Source: a virus. From it: 23,579 nt of DNA. The notes beneath the pieces were generated by a model. It had not been told where the DNA came from, did no database searches, and saw only the letters and a program-made list of their open reading frames with translations. Of this stretch, positions 1 to 7,266 are shown in pieces (positions within the stretch are counted from its first letter, which is position 1; each line of letters starts with the position of its first letter). A program made the position numbers and the translations under genes. Where the stretch lies: positions 1 through 23,579 of the IMG/VR virus record IMGVR_UViG_3300009504_000039, one strand, 5' to 3'.

Positions 1-51
1 CCCGCTCACATAAAAAACTGTCCAAATTCCAGACGGAGCCAATGTTAGACG
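1..51 (+). promoter_or_regulatory. AT-rich leader upstream of the HTH gene
   Basis: This short stretch is clearly richer in A/T than the rest of the window, with an A6 run at about 12-17. It holds no gene and leads into the helix-turn-helix gene at 52. A GGAG at 35-38 is too far from ATG 52 (13 nt) for a strong ribosome binding site and rather close to ATG 42. I see no convincing -35/-10 pair. A promoter is plausible from base composition only. Confidence 0.3.
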
Positions 52-327
52 ATGCCAGACAATCTAGACGGTCTACTGGCGCCAGCCGAACTAGCGAGCG
101 AGCTCGGCGTCTCGGTGGCGACGCTGCGCCAATGGCGGTGGCGCGGCGAGGGCCCCGCACACATCAAGCTGAACAGCCGCGTGATCCGGTACAAGGCCGA
201 CGACGTCGACGCCTGGCTAGCGCGTCGGGATCGCGTCGAGGACAGCGACGTGATCATGCTGGCCAAGCTGCGCAAGGCTGACGAACTCGAGTCCGATGGC
301 TCGAAGCAGGTGGTGCGCTTTGGGTGA
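52..327 (+). CDS. Small MerR/AlpA-type helix-turn-helix protein
   Basis: This 91-residue protein is a probable DNA-binding regulator. Residues 8-57 match the compact winged-helix fold of AlpA/excisionase and MerR-N proteins: LLAPAELASELGVSVATLRQ is the helix-turn-helix, followed by W-R-GEGP, then the wing R-VIRY and the closing helix DDVDAWLARR. The C-terminal 30 residues are charged and not recognised. The gene is the first of the head operon and its end lies close to or overlaps the protease start. Family members act as excisionases, repressors or packaging factors, and the sequence alone does not say which. No integrase is visible, so an excisionase role is unsupported. A palindrome at 65-75 inside its first codons could allow autoregulation. 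Fold confidence is high, role confidence low. Confidence 0.8.
   Translation: MPDNLDGLLAPAELASELGVSVATLRQWRWRGEGPAHIKLNSRVIRYKADDVDAWLARRDRVEDSDVIMLAKLRKADELESDGSKQVVRFG
65..75. promoter_or_regulatory. TAGAC-G-GTCTA palindrome, possible operator
   Basis: A perfect 5+1+5 palindrome sits in codons 5-8 of the HTH gene. The half-site AGAC also occurs at 31-34, 47-50 and 57-60, on both sides of the start codon. Clustered half-sites around the start of a DNA-binding protein gene are typical of an autoregulatory operator, but short repeats like these can arise by chance. Confidence 0.25.
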
Positions 328-337
328 AGATGTCCGG

Positions 338-1531
338 GTGCGGCGATACGACTGGGCGTCGGCGATCGTCGTCTGCCGGGCGGATGAGTCGCCGCCACCG
401 GGGGCCATCGCGGCGCGCATGACCCCTGAGGGGTTCTTGCGCGTAACCGGGCGCATCAACGGCTGCGGAGTCTACGGCTACGAGAACGAGGCCGGCGAGA
501 AGTGGGGCGAGCTTCGCGTCGCGGAGCACGTCGGCCACCCGGACGTGCTGGAGTCGTGGAAGCTCCGGGCGATGACCGACGACCACCAAGCGTGGATCAC
601 GGCCGCGAACATCGACCAGTATCGCCGCGGGTCTACGGGCTCGGATGCGCGGTTCGATGGCGAGTTTACGTGGGTCGACATCGTCATCGACTCGCCTGAG
701 TTGATCGCCAAGATCCGGGGTGGCAAGTACCAACTTAGCTGCGGCTATTCGTGCATACTAGTCAAGCAGCGCGGTGTTTTTGGTGGCGTCGAATATCACT
801 TCATTCAAACCGAGATCTACGGCAACCACGTCGCCGTAGTCGACATGGCCCGGGGCGGCCCTCTCTGCGCCCTTGTCTTTGATACCGCTGCTGCCGTGCG
901 CAGCCAACCCGCTCCCATACGAGGTCACATGGACGAAACCCAAGAAGAGAAGAACGACGCCAAGCTGGTCACCAGCGAGGGCGCCATCGAAATCCCACCC
1001 GAGAAGCTCGCGGCCGTGATGGCTTTGCTGGCTGATCCCGAACCCGCCCCGGCCGTGGTCGAGCCCGCTGCGGTCGTCGTGGCGCCGGTCGATGCCGACA
1101 TGGCGGCAGACCCCGAGTCGCGTGACGACGCCATTGCGGCGAAGGTCGCCATGCTCGAGGCCGCGAACAAGCAGCTCCGAGACGACTTCTCGACCAAGGT
1201 CAGCGACCGCGTGTCGCTCGTGACCAAGGCCCGCGAGGTTCTCGGCGACGGCGTCACCAAGCTCGACAGCATGGGCGACAACGCGATCAAGGTCGCCGTC
1301 GTCAAGGCGGTCGCGCCCACCGTCAAGCTCGACGGCAAGTCGAGCGACTTTATCGCGGCGAGCTACGCGATGGCTCTCGAAGCCCACGCCCGCAAGCTCG
1401 ATTCGAGCGGCGAGCTCATGGGGCTCACGGGTCGCGCCCTCAACACGGACGGCGGCGGCGAGTCGCTCGACGCCATCTACGACAAGATGATCAAAGAGCG
1501 ACGCGACGGCGTCGAGAAGGTTGGTGCCTGA
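338..1531 (+). CDS. DUF2213 head maturation protease with C-terminal scaffold-like region
   Basis: The N-terminal ~200 residues match DUF2213 phage proteins, predicted capsid maturation proteases. Recognisable blocks are VRRYD at the start, GFLRVTGRINGCGVYGY, HPDVLESWKL, FTWVDIVIDSPELIAKI, then KYQLSCGYSC and YGNHVAVVDMARGG. After a Pro/Ala/Val linker the C-terminal half is acidic and helical (a heptad-like helix around MLEAANKQLRDDF), as expected for a fused scaffold. I prefer GTG 338 (397 aa) because family members begin at the RRYD block and GGTGA at 323-327 precedes it; ATG 296 would give 411 residues overlapping the HTH gene by 32 nt. An internal ATG at 929 could give a free scaffold. 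The gene is followed by cement and capsid genes, the usual order. The catalytic residues are not assigned here. Confidence 0.85.
   Translation: MRRYDWASAIVVCRADESPPPGAIAARMTPEGFLRVTGRINGCGVYGYENEAGEKWGELRVAEHVGHPDVLESWKLRAMTDDHQAWITAANIDQYRRGSTGSDARFDGEFTWVDIVIDSPELIAKIRGGKYQLSCGYSCILVKQRGVFGGVEYHFIQTEIYGNHVAVVDMARGGPLCALVFDTAAAVRSQPAPIRGHMDETQEEKNDAKLVTSEGAIEIPPEKLAAVMALLADPEPAPAVVEPAAVVVAPVDADMAADPESRDDAIAAKVAMLEAANKQLRDDFSTKVSDRVSLVTKAREVLGDGVTKLDSMGDNAIKVAVVKAVAPTVKLDGKSSDFIAASYAMALEAHARKLDSSGELMGLTGRALNTDGGGESLDAIYDKMIKERRDGVEKVGA
929..1531 (+). CDS. Possible separately started scaffold protein (internal start)
   Basis: ATG 929 is in frame within the protease gene and would give a 200-residue acidic, helical product beginning MDETQEEKND, exactly after the protease domain. 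GAGGT lies at 921-925, only 3 nt upstream, so the ribosome binding site is close but real in sequence. Nested scaffold genes inside protease genes are known in lambda-type heads (C/Nu3). This is an inference from domain layout, and the fused form alone would also work after proteolysis. Confidence 0.35.
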   Translation: MDETQEEKNDAKLVTSEGAIEIPPEKLAAVMALLADPEPAPAVVEPAAVVVAPVDADMAADPESRDDAIAAKVAMLEAANKQLRDDFSTKVSDRVSLVTKAREVLGDGVTKLDSMGDNAIKVAVVKAVAPTVKLDGKSSDFIAASYAMALEAHARKLDSSGELMGLTGRALNTDGGGESLDAIYDKMIKERRDGVEKVGA

Positions 1532-2313
1532 TGCCTCAATACGACTTCAACGATCCATCGCCCCTTCCCGGCACGCTCGCGCAATGCGGCGGGCCAGCGC
1601 CCGAGATCATCTCGGTCGCCAACCCCTTGCTCGCGCAAATCGGCGATATCGACGTCAACGGCGCCACGACCGACGGGACCTACACCCTCGCGGCCCTCGG
1701 CACCGACGGCTCCGGTTTCTCGGTCTCGTTCGTCGCGGCCAGTAAGACGGCGGCTGAAATCGCCGCGGGCCTGGCCGCCGCGATCAACAACGGCATCGTC
1801 TCGCGCGGCCTCGCCTTCGCCGAGGTCCACGACACCGACCAATTCAGCATCGCCCACACCGCGGGCGGCGTCACCTACGCCTACACGCTCGGCGGACCCG
1901 CGGGCCCGGTCGTGTTGGCCAACATCCAAGACGCCGGCTACTCGGTCGTTCCCGTCGGCGTGATTCTCCAGGCCGATGGCTCTGGCGGGTTCTCCCTGAC
2001 CTACAGCGATGCCGCGCTCGCGCTCGGCATCGTCATGCGCAGCGCGAATCTGCTGCTTCCGTCCGACCCCAATCAGGGTGTCGGCGGTTACGACGGCCCG
2101 TGCTTCATGGACGTGCTTGCCATCGGCAACGCGCACGTGCGGGTCGCGGGCGGCGTGACCGTGATGCGCGGCCAAAAGGTCTACTTCAACAGCACCACCC
2201 GCACCTGGTCGAACGTGACCACCAACTCCCACGTGCTCGTCGAGGGGGCGCAGTGGCAAACCAGTGGCGCCGGTGTTCAGGCCGTTCGCGTCCGTCTCCC
2301 CAGCGAGACCTGA
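1531..2313 (+). CDS. Head decoration / structural cement protein with inserted domain
   Basis: This is a 260-residue virion protein starting in a TGATG overlap with the protease gene. Residues ~150-260 resemble phage structural cement (gp24-type) proteins, with GIVMRSANLLLPSDPNQGVG, a glycine-rich beta segment, GGVTVMRGQKVYFN and a C-terminal QAVRVRLPS strand. Such proteins stabilise the expanded capsid. Residues ~38-135 look like an extra beta-alpha-beta insertion: DGTYTL, SVSFVAASKTAAEIAAGLAAAINN, then AEVHDTDQFSIAHTAGG. Similar insertions occur in the DUF4054 and terminator-like proteins downstream. The position directly before the capsid gene supports the role. The assignment rests on motif resemblance and gene order. 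Confidence 0.75.
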   Translation: MPQYDFNDPSPLPGTLAQCGGPAPEIISVANPLLAQIGDIDVNGATTDGTYTLAALGTDGSGFSVSFVAASKTAAEIAAGLAAAINNGIVSRGLAFAEVHDTDQFSIAHTAGGVTYAYTLGGPAGPVVLANIQDAGYSVVPVGVILQADGSGGFSLTYSDAALALGIVMRSANLLLPSDPNQGVGGYDGPCFMDVLAIGNAHVRVAGGVTVMRGQKVYFNSTTRTWSNVTTNSHVLVEGAQWQTSGAGVQAVRVRLPSET

Positions 2314-2328
2314 TAGGAGCACCCAGCT

Positions 2329-3309
2329 ATGCGACGCATCAATCTCGATTCATTCCTCAAGCAAGTCGGCGCGCGGTTCCGCGAGAACTACGACGACAAC
2401 GGGGCGATTCTCGCCACCAACCTCACCCGCGCCACCGTCCGGGAGCTGTTCGCGTACAAGGTGCTCGACACCCCGTGGGCCAACGGAGACCTGATCTCGC
2501 TCGACACCTCGCCGCCCGAGGGCGCGCAGTCGGTCGACTGGTACATGATCAAGGATGTTGCTCCGGCGGGCTCGTCCTTCGTCGCTCCCGGCGGCCCATT
2601 CCCCCGGGTCGACATTGCCGGCGAGGGGCACAACAACCGGGCGCACACGATGGGTTGCTCGTTCGGCTTTGAACTCTCGGAGCTGCAAGGCTGGGAGCTT
2701 CAAGGGCTCGGCGGCAGTCTGCCCGAAGGCAAGGCCCGCGCGGCTCGTCGCTTCCACGACGCCGACCTCAACGACGCCATCATGCGCGGTGTCGCGGCGC
2801 TCGGTATCTCCGGGATGATCAACATGCCCGGCTCGCTCCAACTGCAAGCCGGCGTCGTCGCGGGCACGACCGCCGATTGGCTCGACCCGTTGGTGACCCC
2901 CAACCAGATCACCGACACCTTCGAGGCGCTCTACAGCGCAATCTACGACGGCAGCAACGGCAAATTGAAGCCCAACACCTGCGTGATCCCGTCCAAGGTC
3001 GCCACGCGGCTCCGTCGGCAGAACAGCCTCGCCAACGGCGACTCCATCATCACGTGGCTTAGGGAGACCTTCCCCGAGATCACCAAGTGGGAGATCGATC
3101 CGCGCATGAACACCGCCGGCCTCGGCGGCACGAAGGCGATGCTGCTCTACAACCGCGACAAGGACATGGTGTGGGCGTTGATGCCCCAGCTGCTTCGGCC
3201 GCTCCCCGTTTACATCAAGCACCAGAACACCGAGCAGGCTTTTCAGTCGCGCTACGCCGGCATCGCCTGCCCGTACCCCACCTCTGTCGCTCTGCTCTCG
3301 GGAGTCTGA
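2329..3309 (+). CDS. Major capsid protein, DUF2184-like HK97 fold
   Basis: This 326-residue protein is the best major capsid candidate: length, position after protease and cement genes, and a DUF2184-like layout. It has an N-terminal helical arm, GCSFGFELSELQGWELQG followed by the helix ARAARRFHDADLNDAIMRGVAALGI (E-loop to spine-helix pattern), then LGISGMINMPG, a P-domain helix around ITDTFEALYSAIYDGSNG, NTCVIPSKVATRL, and a C-terminal beta segment ending QSRYAGIACPYPTSVALLSG. It would assemble the icosahedral shell. A TAGGAG motif at 2313-2318 lies upstream of ATG 2329, slightly distant but good. No N-terminal delta domain is obvious, consistent with the scaffold being supplied by the upstream gene. 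Confidence 0.85.
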   Translation: MRRINLDSFLKQVGARFRENYDDNGAILATNLTRATVRELFAYKVLDTPWANGDLISLDTSPPEGAQSVDWYMIKDVAPAGSSFVAPGGPFPRVDIAGEGHNNRAHTMGCSFGFELSELQGWELQGLGGSLPEGKARAARRFHDADLNDAIMRGVAALGISGMINMPGSLQLQAGVVAGTTADWLDPLVTPNQITDTFEALYSAIYDGSNGKLKPNTCVIPSKVATRLRRQNSLANGDSIITWLRETFPEITKWEIDPRMNTAGLGGTKAMLLYNRDKDMVWALMPQLLRPLPVYIKHQNTEQAFQSRYAGIACPYPTSVALLSGV

Positions 3310-3312
3310 ACA

Positions 3313-3666
3313 ATGCGCCGCGCCAAGAACACCAGCCTGTATTCCGTCCTCGTCGGCGAAGTCGTGCTCCGGCCGGGCGAATCGTGCCCGGTCGCAGACG
3401 AGCTCGCCGATCGGATTCAGGCTCTTGGCGCGGGGCTTCTTGCCTTTGAAGACGACGACAGCGAGTCGGAGGCGCCTGCACTTGCGGTGCAGGCTCCCCC
3501 GTCTCTCCCGTCGATGAACGCCTGGGCTCCAGCTCGTGTGGCCAACTGGGCCTCCAAACAAACCGCAGCGGCGACGATTGAGCTCGCGCTCACGGGCAAG
3601 CTGCGCGGCGACGCACGCGAGGCTTTGGAGCTTCGCCTGCGCGAACTGAACGAAGGGAGCAACTGA
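3313..3666 (+). CDS. Small unknown protein of the head operon
   Basis: I do not recognise this 117-residue protein. Residues 1-45 are beta-rich and then helical (YSVLVGEVVLRPGESCPVAD, ADRIQALGAGLLAFE), followed by an acidic linker and two C-terminal helices (WASKQTAAATIELALTGKL, AREALELRLRELNEG). It begins 4 nt after the capsid gene and ends just before the DUF4054 gene, so it is co-expressed with head genes. A minor head or connector component is a reasonable guess from position. No catalytic motif is visible. Confidence 0.65.
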   Translation: MRRAKNTSLYSVLVGEVVLRPGESCPVADELADRIQALGAGLLAFEDDDSESEAPALAVQAPPSLPSMNAWAPARVANWASKQTAAATIELALTGKLRGDAREALELRLRELNEGSN

Positions 3667-3667
3667 C

Positions 3668-4354
3668 ATGTGCATTGACCTCCCCGCGTTCCTCGATTTT
3701 TTGCCTGAGTTCGGCTCGACCGGTTCAGCGTCGACAGGTTCGATCGAATGGCTTGCGACCGGCACCGCCGGGGACACCATCACGATCGGGACCGTCACGC
3801 TCACCGCGGTCGCCGGTGCTCGGGTTGCAGGCTCGCTCACGTGGAGCGTCGACGGCGACGCCACGGCCGAGGCTGCGAGCTTCCGTGCTGCCCTCGCCGA
3901 CTCCCCCGCCGCGGCCGTCGTGCTGGCGAGCGGGGCGGGTGTCGTGGTCGACCTGACCACGCGGACCAAGGGCCCGGTGTCTTTGCTCGACCTGGCCGCG
4001 AGCGACCCCGACGTCTACGGGCTCACGCCGTTCGCCGGGGGCGACAGCCAGATCGTGATGACGCTCGCGCTCACCTGCCCGCTCGTCGCGTGTCACGGGG
4101 CTAACAAGGGCATGGCCCACGCCTATCTCGCCGCGCACTTCTTGGCGGTCGGCGGCGGCCAAGAGTCGGGCGTTCGCACGAGCCGGACCGTCAACAAGAT
4201 CAGCGAGGGCACGACCGCGCCGAGCTTCGCCGCGAGCGATGCCGCCTTCGCCACGACCCGCTTCGGCCGGCTCTACCTCGCGCTGAGGTCGTCGGTGTTG
4301 GTGTTGCCCATGACGACAGCGACCCCCTGGGGCGGCGGGTGCGGCTGTGGCTAA
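3668..4354 (+). CDS. DUF4054 head-completion adaptor with a large inserted domain
   Basis: Residues 1-15 (LPAFLDFLPEF) and ~126-228 (SQIVMTLALTCPLVAC, then GMAHAYLAAHFLAVGGG, VNKISEGTTAPSFA, ATTRFGRLYLALRS) match the DUF4054 adaptor, a helical-bundle ring protein docked under the portal. In typical members the FPEF motif runs almost directly into the first helix. Here about 100 residues (roughly 24-124) intervene: GDTITIGTVTLTAVAGA, a T/A-rich helix and VVVDLTTRTKGPVSLLDLA. That is the pattern of phage beta-sandwich insertion domains and explains the 228-residue length against about 130 in the family. GGGAG upstream provides the ribosome binding site. The C-terminus is unusual, ending in a short Gly/Cys tail. 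Confidence 0.75.
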   Translation: MCIDLPAFLDFLPEFGSTGSASTGSIEWLATGTAGDTITIGTVTLTAVAGARVAGSLTWSVDGDATAEAASFRAALADSPAAAVVLASGAGVVVDLTTRTKGPVSLLDLAASDPDVYGLTPFAGGDSQIVMTLALTCPLVACHGANKGMAHAYLAAHFLAVGGGQESGVRTSRTVNKISEGTTAPSFAASDAAFATTRFGRLYLALRSSVLVLPMTTATPWGGGCGCG

Positions 4355-4817
4355 GCCCGGCGCGACCGTGACGGTGCGCGGCCCTGGTCTCGGGCCGACG
4401 TTGAAGCGGCTGGCTGAGCTCGCTGAGCTCGCGGCGACCGTCGGCTACCAGGGCGCGACCGGTGCGGCCATGGCTGGCGATGCCGAGGTCAGCACCGCGA
4501 CGCTGGCGACCATCCACGAATTCGGGACCGACCACGTGCCCTCGCGGCCGTTCCTCCGGCGCGGCGCCGACAAGGGCTCACGTCCCGCGGGCAAGGCAGC
4601 CGAGCAAGCCCTGGCCCTCGTCCTAGAGGGAAAGCTCGAGCCGGCCAAGGGCGTCGGTCGCATCGGCGAGGAGCTGGCCAAGTCCGTCGCCCACGAGCTC
4701 GCCACGGCGGAGTCATGGAGCGGCGCGGCCCTGGTCGACGACGACCGCTCGCTCGTCGACGGCCTCTCGCATGCAGTACGCCGACGCGACCAGCTCGTCG
4801 GCTCGGAGACAACGTAA
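4347..4817 (+). CDS. HK97 gp10-like / virion morphogenesis protein
   Basis: This 156-residue protein carries the hallmark IHEFGTDHVPSRPFLRRGADKG (residues ~56-77), diagnostic of phage virion morphogenesis and HK97 gp10-like tail-completion proteins. An N-terminal helix (TLKRLAELAELAATV) and a strand VGYQG precede it. The C-terminal half, GRIGEELAKSVAHELATAESW, matches the helical region of the family. It overlaps the end of the adaptor gene by 8 nt and starts with GTG 4347, which is the only reasonable start. The next gene begins in a TAATG overlap at 4817. Function: completing the head-tail junction. Confidence 0.8.
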   Translation: MAKPGATVTVRGPGLGPTLKRLAELAELAATVGYQGATGAAMAGDAEVSTATLATIHEFGTDHVPSRPFLRRGADKGSRPAGKAAEQALALVLEGKLEPAKGVGRIGEELAKSVAHELATAESWSGAALVDDDRSLVDGLSHAVRRRDQLVGSETT

Positions 4818-5635
4818 TGGCGAACGACACCAACAAGATCAACCGCTCCACGTCGCTCGCCGATCTGTTCGGCACCCCCGTCAGCGACGGGACCTTTGGC
4901 GACGTGGTCGAGACCCCCAAGGTTGACCGACCCGGCAAAGAGGTCCCCGCCAGCCGCAGCCAGAATGCCGGTGGGCAGCTCTGGGCCAACCTCGTTGACG
5001 ACGCGATCAAGCGCGTCGTCGAGGGCTACTACAGGGGGCTAAAGCTATGGACCGCCGCCGACGCGACCGAGCGCGACGGGCTGGGCAGCGCCGACGGGCT
5101 AGCGGTCGACGACCTGCTTTTCCAGCGGGACGCCGCGGCGCTGTACGTGGCCGCGACCGTCGGCGCGACCGAGTCCACGTGGACCGCCCTGACACCCGAG
5201 CCACCGTCGGCCGTCGTCGATGCCTCCCGCGTCCAGGGCTCGACCGCGCGCGGTTCGACCAACGATCAGATCTTCCGGTGGACCACCGAGGTTGAACAGT
5301 CCGGCACGGCGATAACCTACACAGACTCCGCGTCGCTCGGGGGGTACTGGGCGATCGCTGAGGCGGGCATTTACTCGGTGTCCGTCAGCCTGGACGCCGG
5401 CTCTGACGGGGCCGTGGCGATCAAGGTCGCCGGCGCGCTATCAAACACACTGATGGAAGCTTCGATCCGGGCGTTCGCATACGACGGGTCGACCGGAGCT
5501 CAGCCGCTGTCAACCGCCTGGACAGGGCCGATCGCGGCGGGTGAGATCGTTTGGATTGCCGGATACAGTCAGGATCCGGGCAACGTGACCGGTAGCGCCT
5601 TTGCCAAGACCTGCACGATCTGTCGGGTCGGCTAA
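4817..5635 (+). CDS. Probable neck/head fibre with C1q/TNF-like C-terminal domain
   Basis: This 272-residue protein starts at ATG 4817 within TAATG. The N-terminal 60 residues look like a virion anchor. Residues ~74-125 (LKLWTAADATERDGLG, LAVDDLLFQRDAAALYV, STWTAL) are a common phage fibre connector motif. Residues ~150-272 have the pattern of a C1q/TNF-like trimeric jelly roll: YWAIAEAGIYSVSVSLDAG, AIKVAGALSN, then PIAAGEIVWIAGYSQDPG and a final CTICRVG strand. Fibre proteins with this fold bind receptors or surfaces. It lies among head-completion genes rather than with the tail fibre at 16682, so a neck whisker or head fibre is a plausible inference. No enzyme motif is visible. Confidence 0.6.
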   Translation: MANDTNKINRSTSLADLFGTPVSDGTFGDVVETPKVDRPGKEVPASRSQNAGGQLWANLVDDAIKRVVEGYYRGLKLWTAADATERDGLGSADGLAVDDLLFQRDAAALYVAATVGATESTWTALTPEPPSAVVDASRVQGSTARGSTNDQIFRWTTEVEQSGTAITYTDSASLGGYWAIAEAGIYSVSVSLDAGSDGAVAIKVAGALSNTLMEASIRAFAYDGSTGAQPLSTAWTGPIAAGEIVWIAGYSQDPGNVTGSAFAKTCTICRVG

Positions 5636-5654
5636 CCCGTAACCAAGGAAACAC

Positions 5655-6074
5655 ATGAGCATCTACACCGATCTATTGAAAAAGTTATCGCTCGGGGATC
5701 TCGCCTCGCTCGACCTTGCCGACCTCGGCGACTTGGCGCAGGTGGACCTTGCCGACCTCGTGATTAGCCGGGAGCAAATCGACTGGGGAATCCGAACGAT
5801 CTCGGCGGACGGGGCCGTTGTCATCGGGGCTGCCGATGCGTGCATCATTCTCGATGCGTCGGAGACGGGAGCGAAGGCGATCACCCACAACGGCTGCTAT
5901 GCGGGGCAACAGGTAAGCCTTCGCTTGGCGGCCAGGTCTGGGGGCAGTTACACGCTCGAAGTCGCAGGGGGGACGCTGACCATAGACGCAGCGAACGAGG
6001 GGACCATCGTCGTGCGCAACGGGGCCAACAGCGCCTGGCTCGTCGCGCAGCTGTTCGGCGCAACCGTCGTCTAA
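5655..6074 (+). CDS. Probable decoration/head-fibre beta protein with N-terminal DLADL repeats
   Basis: A 139-residue protein with a clean AAGGAAA ribosome binding site before ATG 5655. Residues ~12-35 contain a leucine/aspartate repeat (LGDLASLDLADLGDLAQVDLADL) with a roughly five-residue spacing, possibly a trimeric helix or short beta-helix stalk. Residues ~45-139 look like an all-beta module: ISADGAVVIGAADACIILDA, GQQVSLRLAARSGGSYTLEV, TLTIDAANEGTIVVRNG, SAWLVAQLFGA, a pattern seen in phage spike and head-fibre proteins. It pairs with the preceding fibre-like gene. I do not recognise a specific family. Confidence 0.55.
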   Translation: MSIYTDLLKKLSLGDLASLDLADLGDLAQVDLADLVISREQIDWGIRTISADGAVVIGAADACIILDASETGAKAITHNGCYAGQQVSLRLAARSGGSYTLEVAGGTLTIDAANEGTIVVRNGANSAWLVAQLFGATVV

Positions 6075-6082
6075 GGAACCTC

Positions 6083-6445
6083 ATGCTAATCGACTCGGTA
6101 CCGCTGATCGCTTCCATGGACTTGACCCCGATTCTCGGGCCGCTGGTTGTCCGGCGCGCCGGGGCGTCGTCGGTCAACGTCTACCGGGAGCACGTCAGCG
6201 GTGCCGAGCTCGTCTTTTACGTGAGCCCCTGGGTTGCCCACACATCCGACGGCACCGCGATGCAGCAGTCCCCGGAAGCCGACCGAAGCGCCGAGCAAGT
6301 CGACGTGTACGCCGGGGGCTTTCTCTTCCAGCTCGGCGACCGCTTCACCTACGACGGCTCGTCGTGGCGCGTCACCAAGCGCGAGAACTACATCACCCAA
6401 GGCGGCGTTTCGTTCGCCGTCGGAACCAAAGAGGACGCGCCTTGA
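6083..6445 (+). CDS. Candidate head-closure (stopper-like) neck protein
   Basis: This 120-residue protein has AAGGA at 6074-6078 and ATG 6083. Its second half, VDVYAGGFLFQLGDRFTYDG, SWRVTKRENYITQGGVSFAV, has the G-D-x-hydrophobic-x-Y-x-G-x-x-W-x-V pattern of small beta-barrel head-closure and minor tail proteins. It lies between the fibre-like genes and the tail-terminator gene, where a stopper is expected. Specific family membership is not certain. The following gene starts at TTG 6442, overlapping the stop codon. Confidence 0.5.
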   Translation: MLIDSVPLIASMDLTPILGPLVVRRAGASSVNVYREHVSGAELVFYVSPWVAHTSDGTAMQQSPEADRSAEQVDVYAGGFLFQLGDRFTYDGSSWRVTKRENYITQGGVSFAVGTKEDAP

Positions 6446-7266
6446 TTGACCACGTAATCCGACTCGACCTCCTGCAGTCCGTGCTCGGGGAGCTGGTCGA
6501 GACCGGCACCGGCGAGACCGTGCTCTGGTGCTACGGCGAACCTCCGTTCGACGGCGGCGACCTGATCAGCCTGCGCGTCCTCTCGGGCCCGACCGCAGAG
6601 CAGACCTTCGCCCGCGGCTACAACCTCCAGCCGCCGAGCGAGATCGTGCTCACCATCGACGCGACCCCCGGGAAGCTCGCGCGGATGGTCGTCAACTCGA
6701 TCCCGTACCAGCACGAGGTTGCGGCCCTCGACACCCCGGCCACGGTCCGCGCGGCGTTGATTGCCGCCGTCCAAACCGACCCCGAAGCAGCCTTCACAGC
6801 GGTCGCCCACGCGGACGCGGACAAGCTCCGGCTGGTCCCCGCGGCCCTCGGGTCAATCTGGGCCGCGCGCATCACCGGGCCGCTCACCGCCGACGTGACG
6901 CTGGCCGATGCGCTGGTCAAGGTGACCAAGTCGCGGCGCCGCGTCGTCGTGAACGTGCAGGCGTACAGCAAGACCAAGACCGTTCGGGGAGGGGCCGCGA
7001 AGATGACAGCTCGGGCGCTCGCGGTGCTGGAGTCTCCCGCCGCCGCGCAAGCCCTCCAAGAGTCAACGATCGGAATCTACGGCATGTCGAGCCCCGTGGA
7101 TTTGAGCGCCATCGCTGGGGCTCATTGGGAGACCCGTAGCGCGTTCGACCTGATCCTCAACATCCAAGCCGTGACGATCACACCCGTGTATCAGATCGGA
7201 CAACTGGCGGGTGGCTTCACTGGCCATACCGCGGCACACTCATTCAACGTGGAGCTAGCCTCATGA
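6442..7266 (+). CDS. Tail/neck terminator protein, LIC_12616-like, with inserted domain
   Basis: The start is TTG 6442 (TTGA overlap with the preceding stop), supported by GAGGA at 6431-6435 with 6 nt spacing; no ATG or GTG lies near. The 274-residue product opens with a helix (IRLDLLQSVLGELVETG) and a strand, and ends with SSPVDLSAIAGAHWETRSAFDLILNIQAV, which fits the phage neck terminator LIC_12616-type family (W-E-x-R-x-x-x-D signature). Residues ~66-162 form an extra module (EIVLTIDATPGKLARMVVN, TVRAALIAAVQ, DKLRLVPAALGSIWAARITG) of the same general type as in the cement and DUF4054 proteins. Its role is to cap the tail tube for joining to the head. It sits directly before the sheath gene, as expected. 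Confidence 0.65.
   Translation: MIDHVIRLDLLQSVLGELVETGTGETVLWCYGEPPFDGGDLISLRVLSGPTAEQTFARGYNLQPPSEIVLTIDATPGKLARMVVNSIPYQHEVAALDTPATVRAALIAAVQTDPEAAFTAVAHADADKLRLVPAALGSIWAARITGPLTADVTLADALVKVTKSRRRVVVNVQAYSKTKTVRGGAAKMTARALAVLESPAAAQALQESTIGIYGMSSPVDLSAIAGAHWETRSAFDLILNIQAVTITPVYQIGQLAGGFTGHTAAHSFNVELAS

Noticed and set aside
42-281. 79-codon frame from ATG 42
   Set aside because: It overlaps the HTH gene almost entirely and encodes an Arg-rich product with no recognisable domain. The frame from 52 encodes a clear DNA-binding fold.
2350-3969. Long minus-strand open frame (539 codons) across the capsid region
   Set aside because: It is the GC-rich antisense shadow of the capsid, the gene at 3313 and the adaptor. 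Its translation is Arg/Val/Gly/Asp-rich with no domain, while the + strand frames show clear families.
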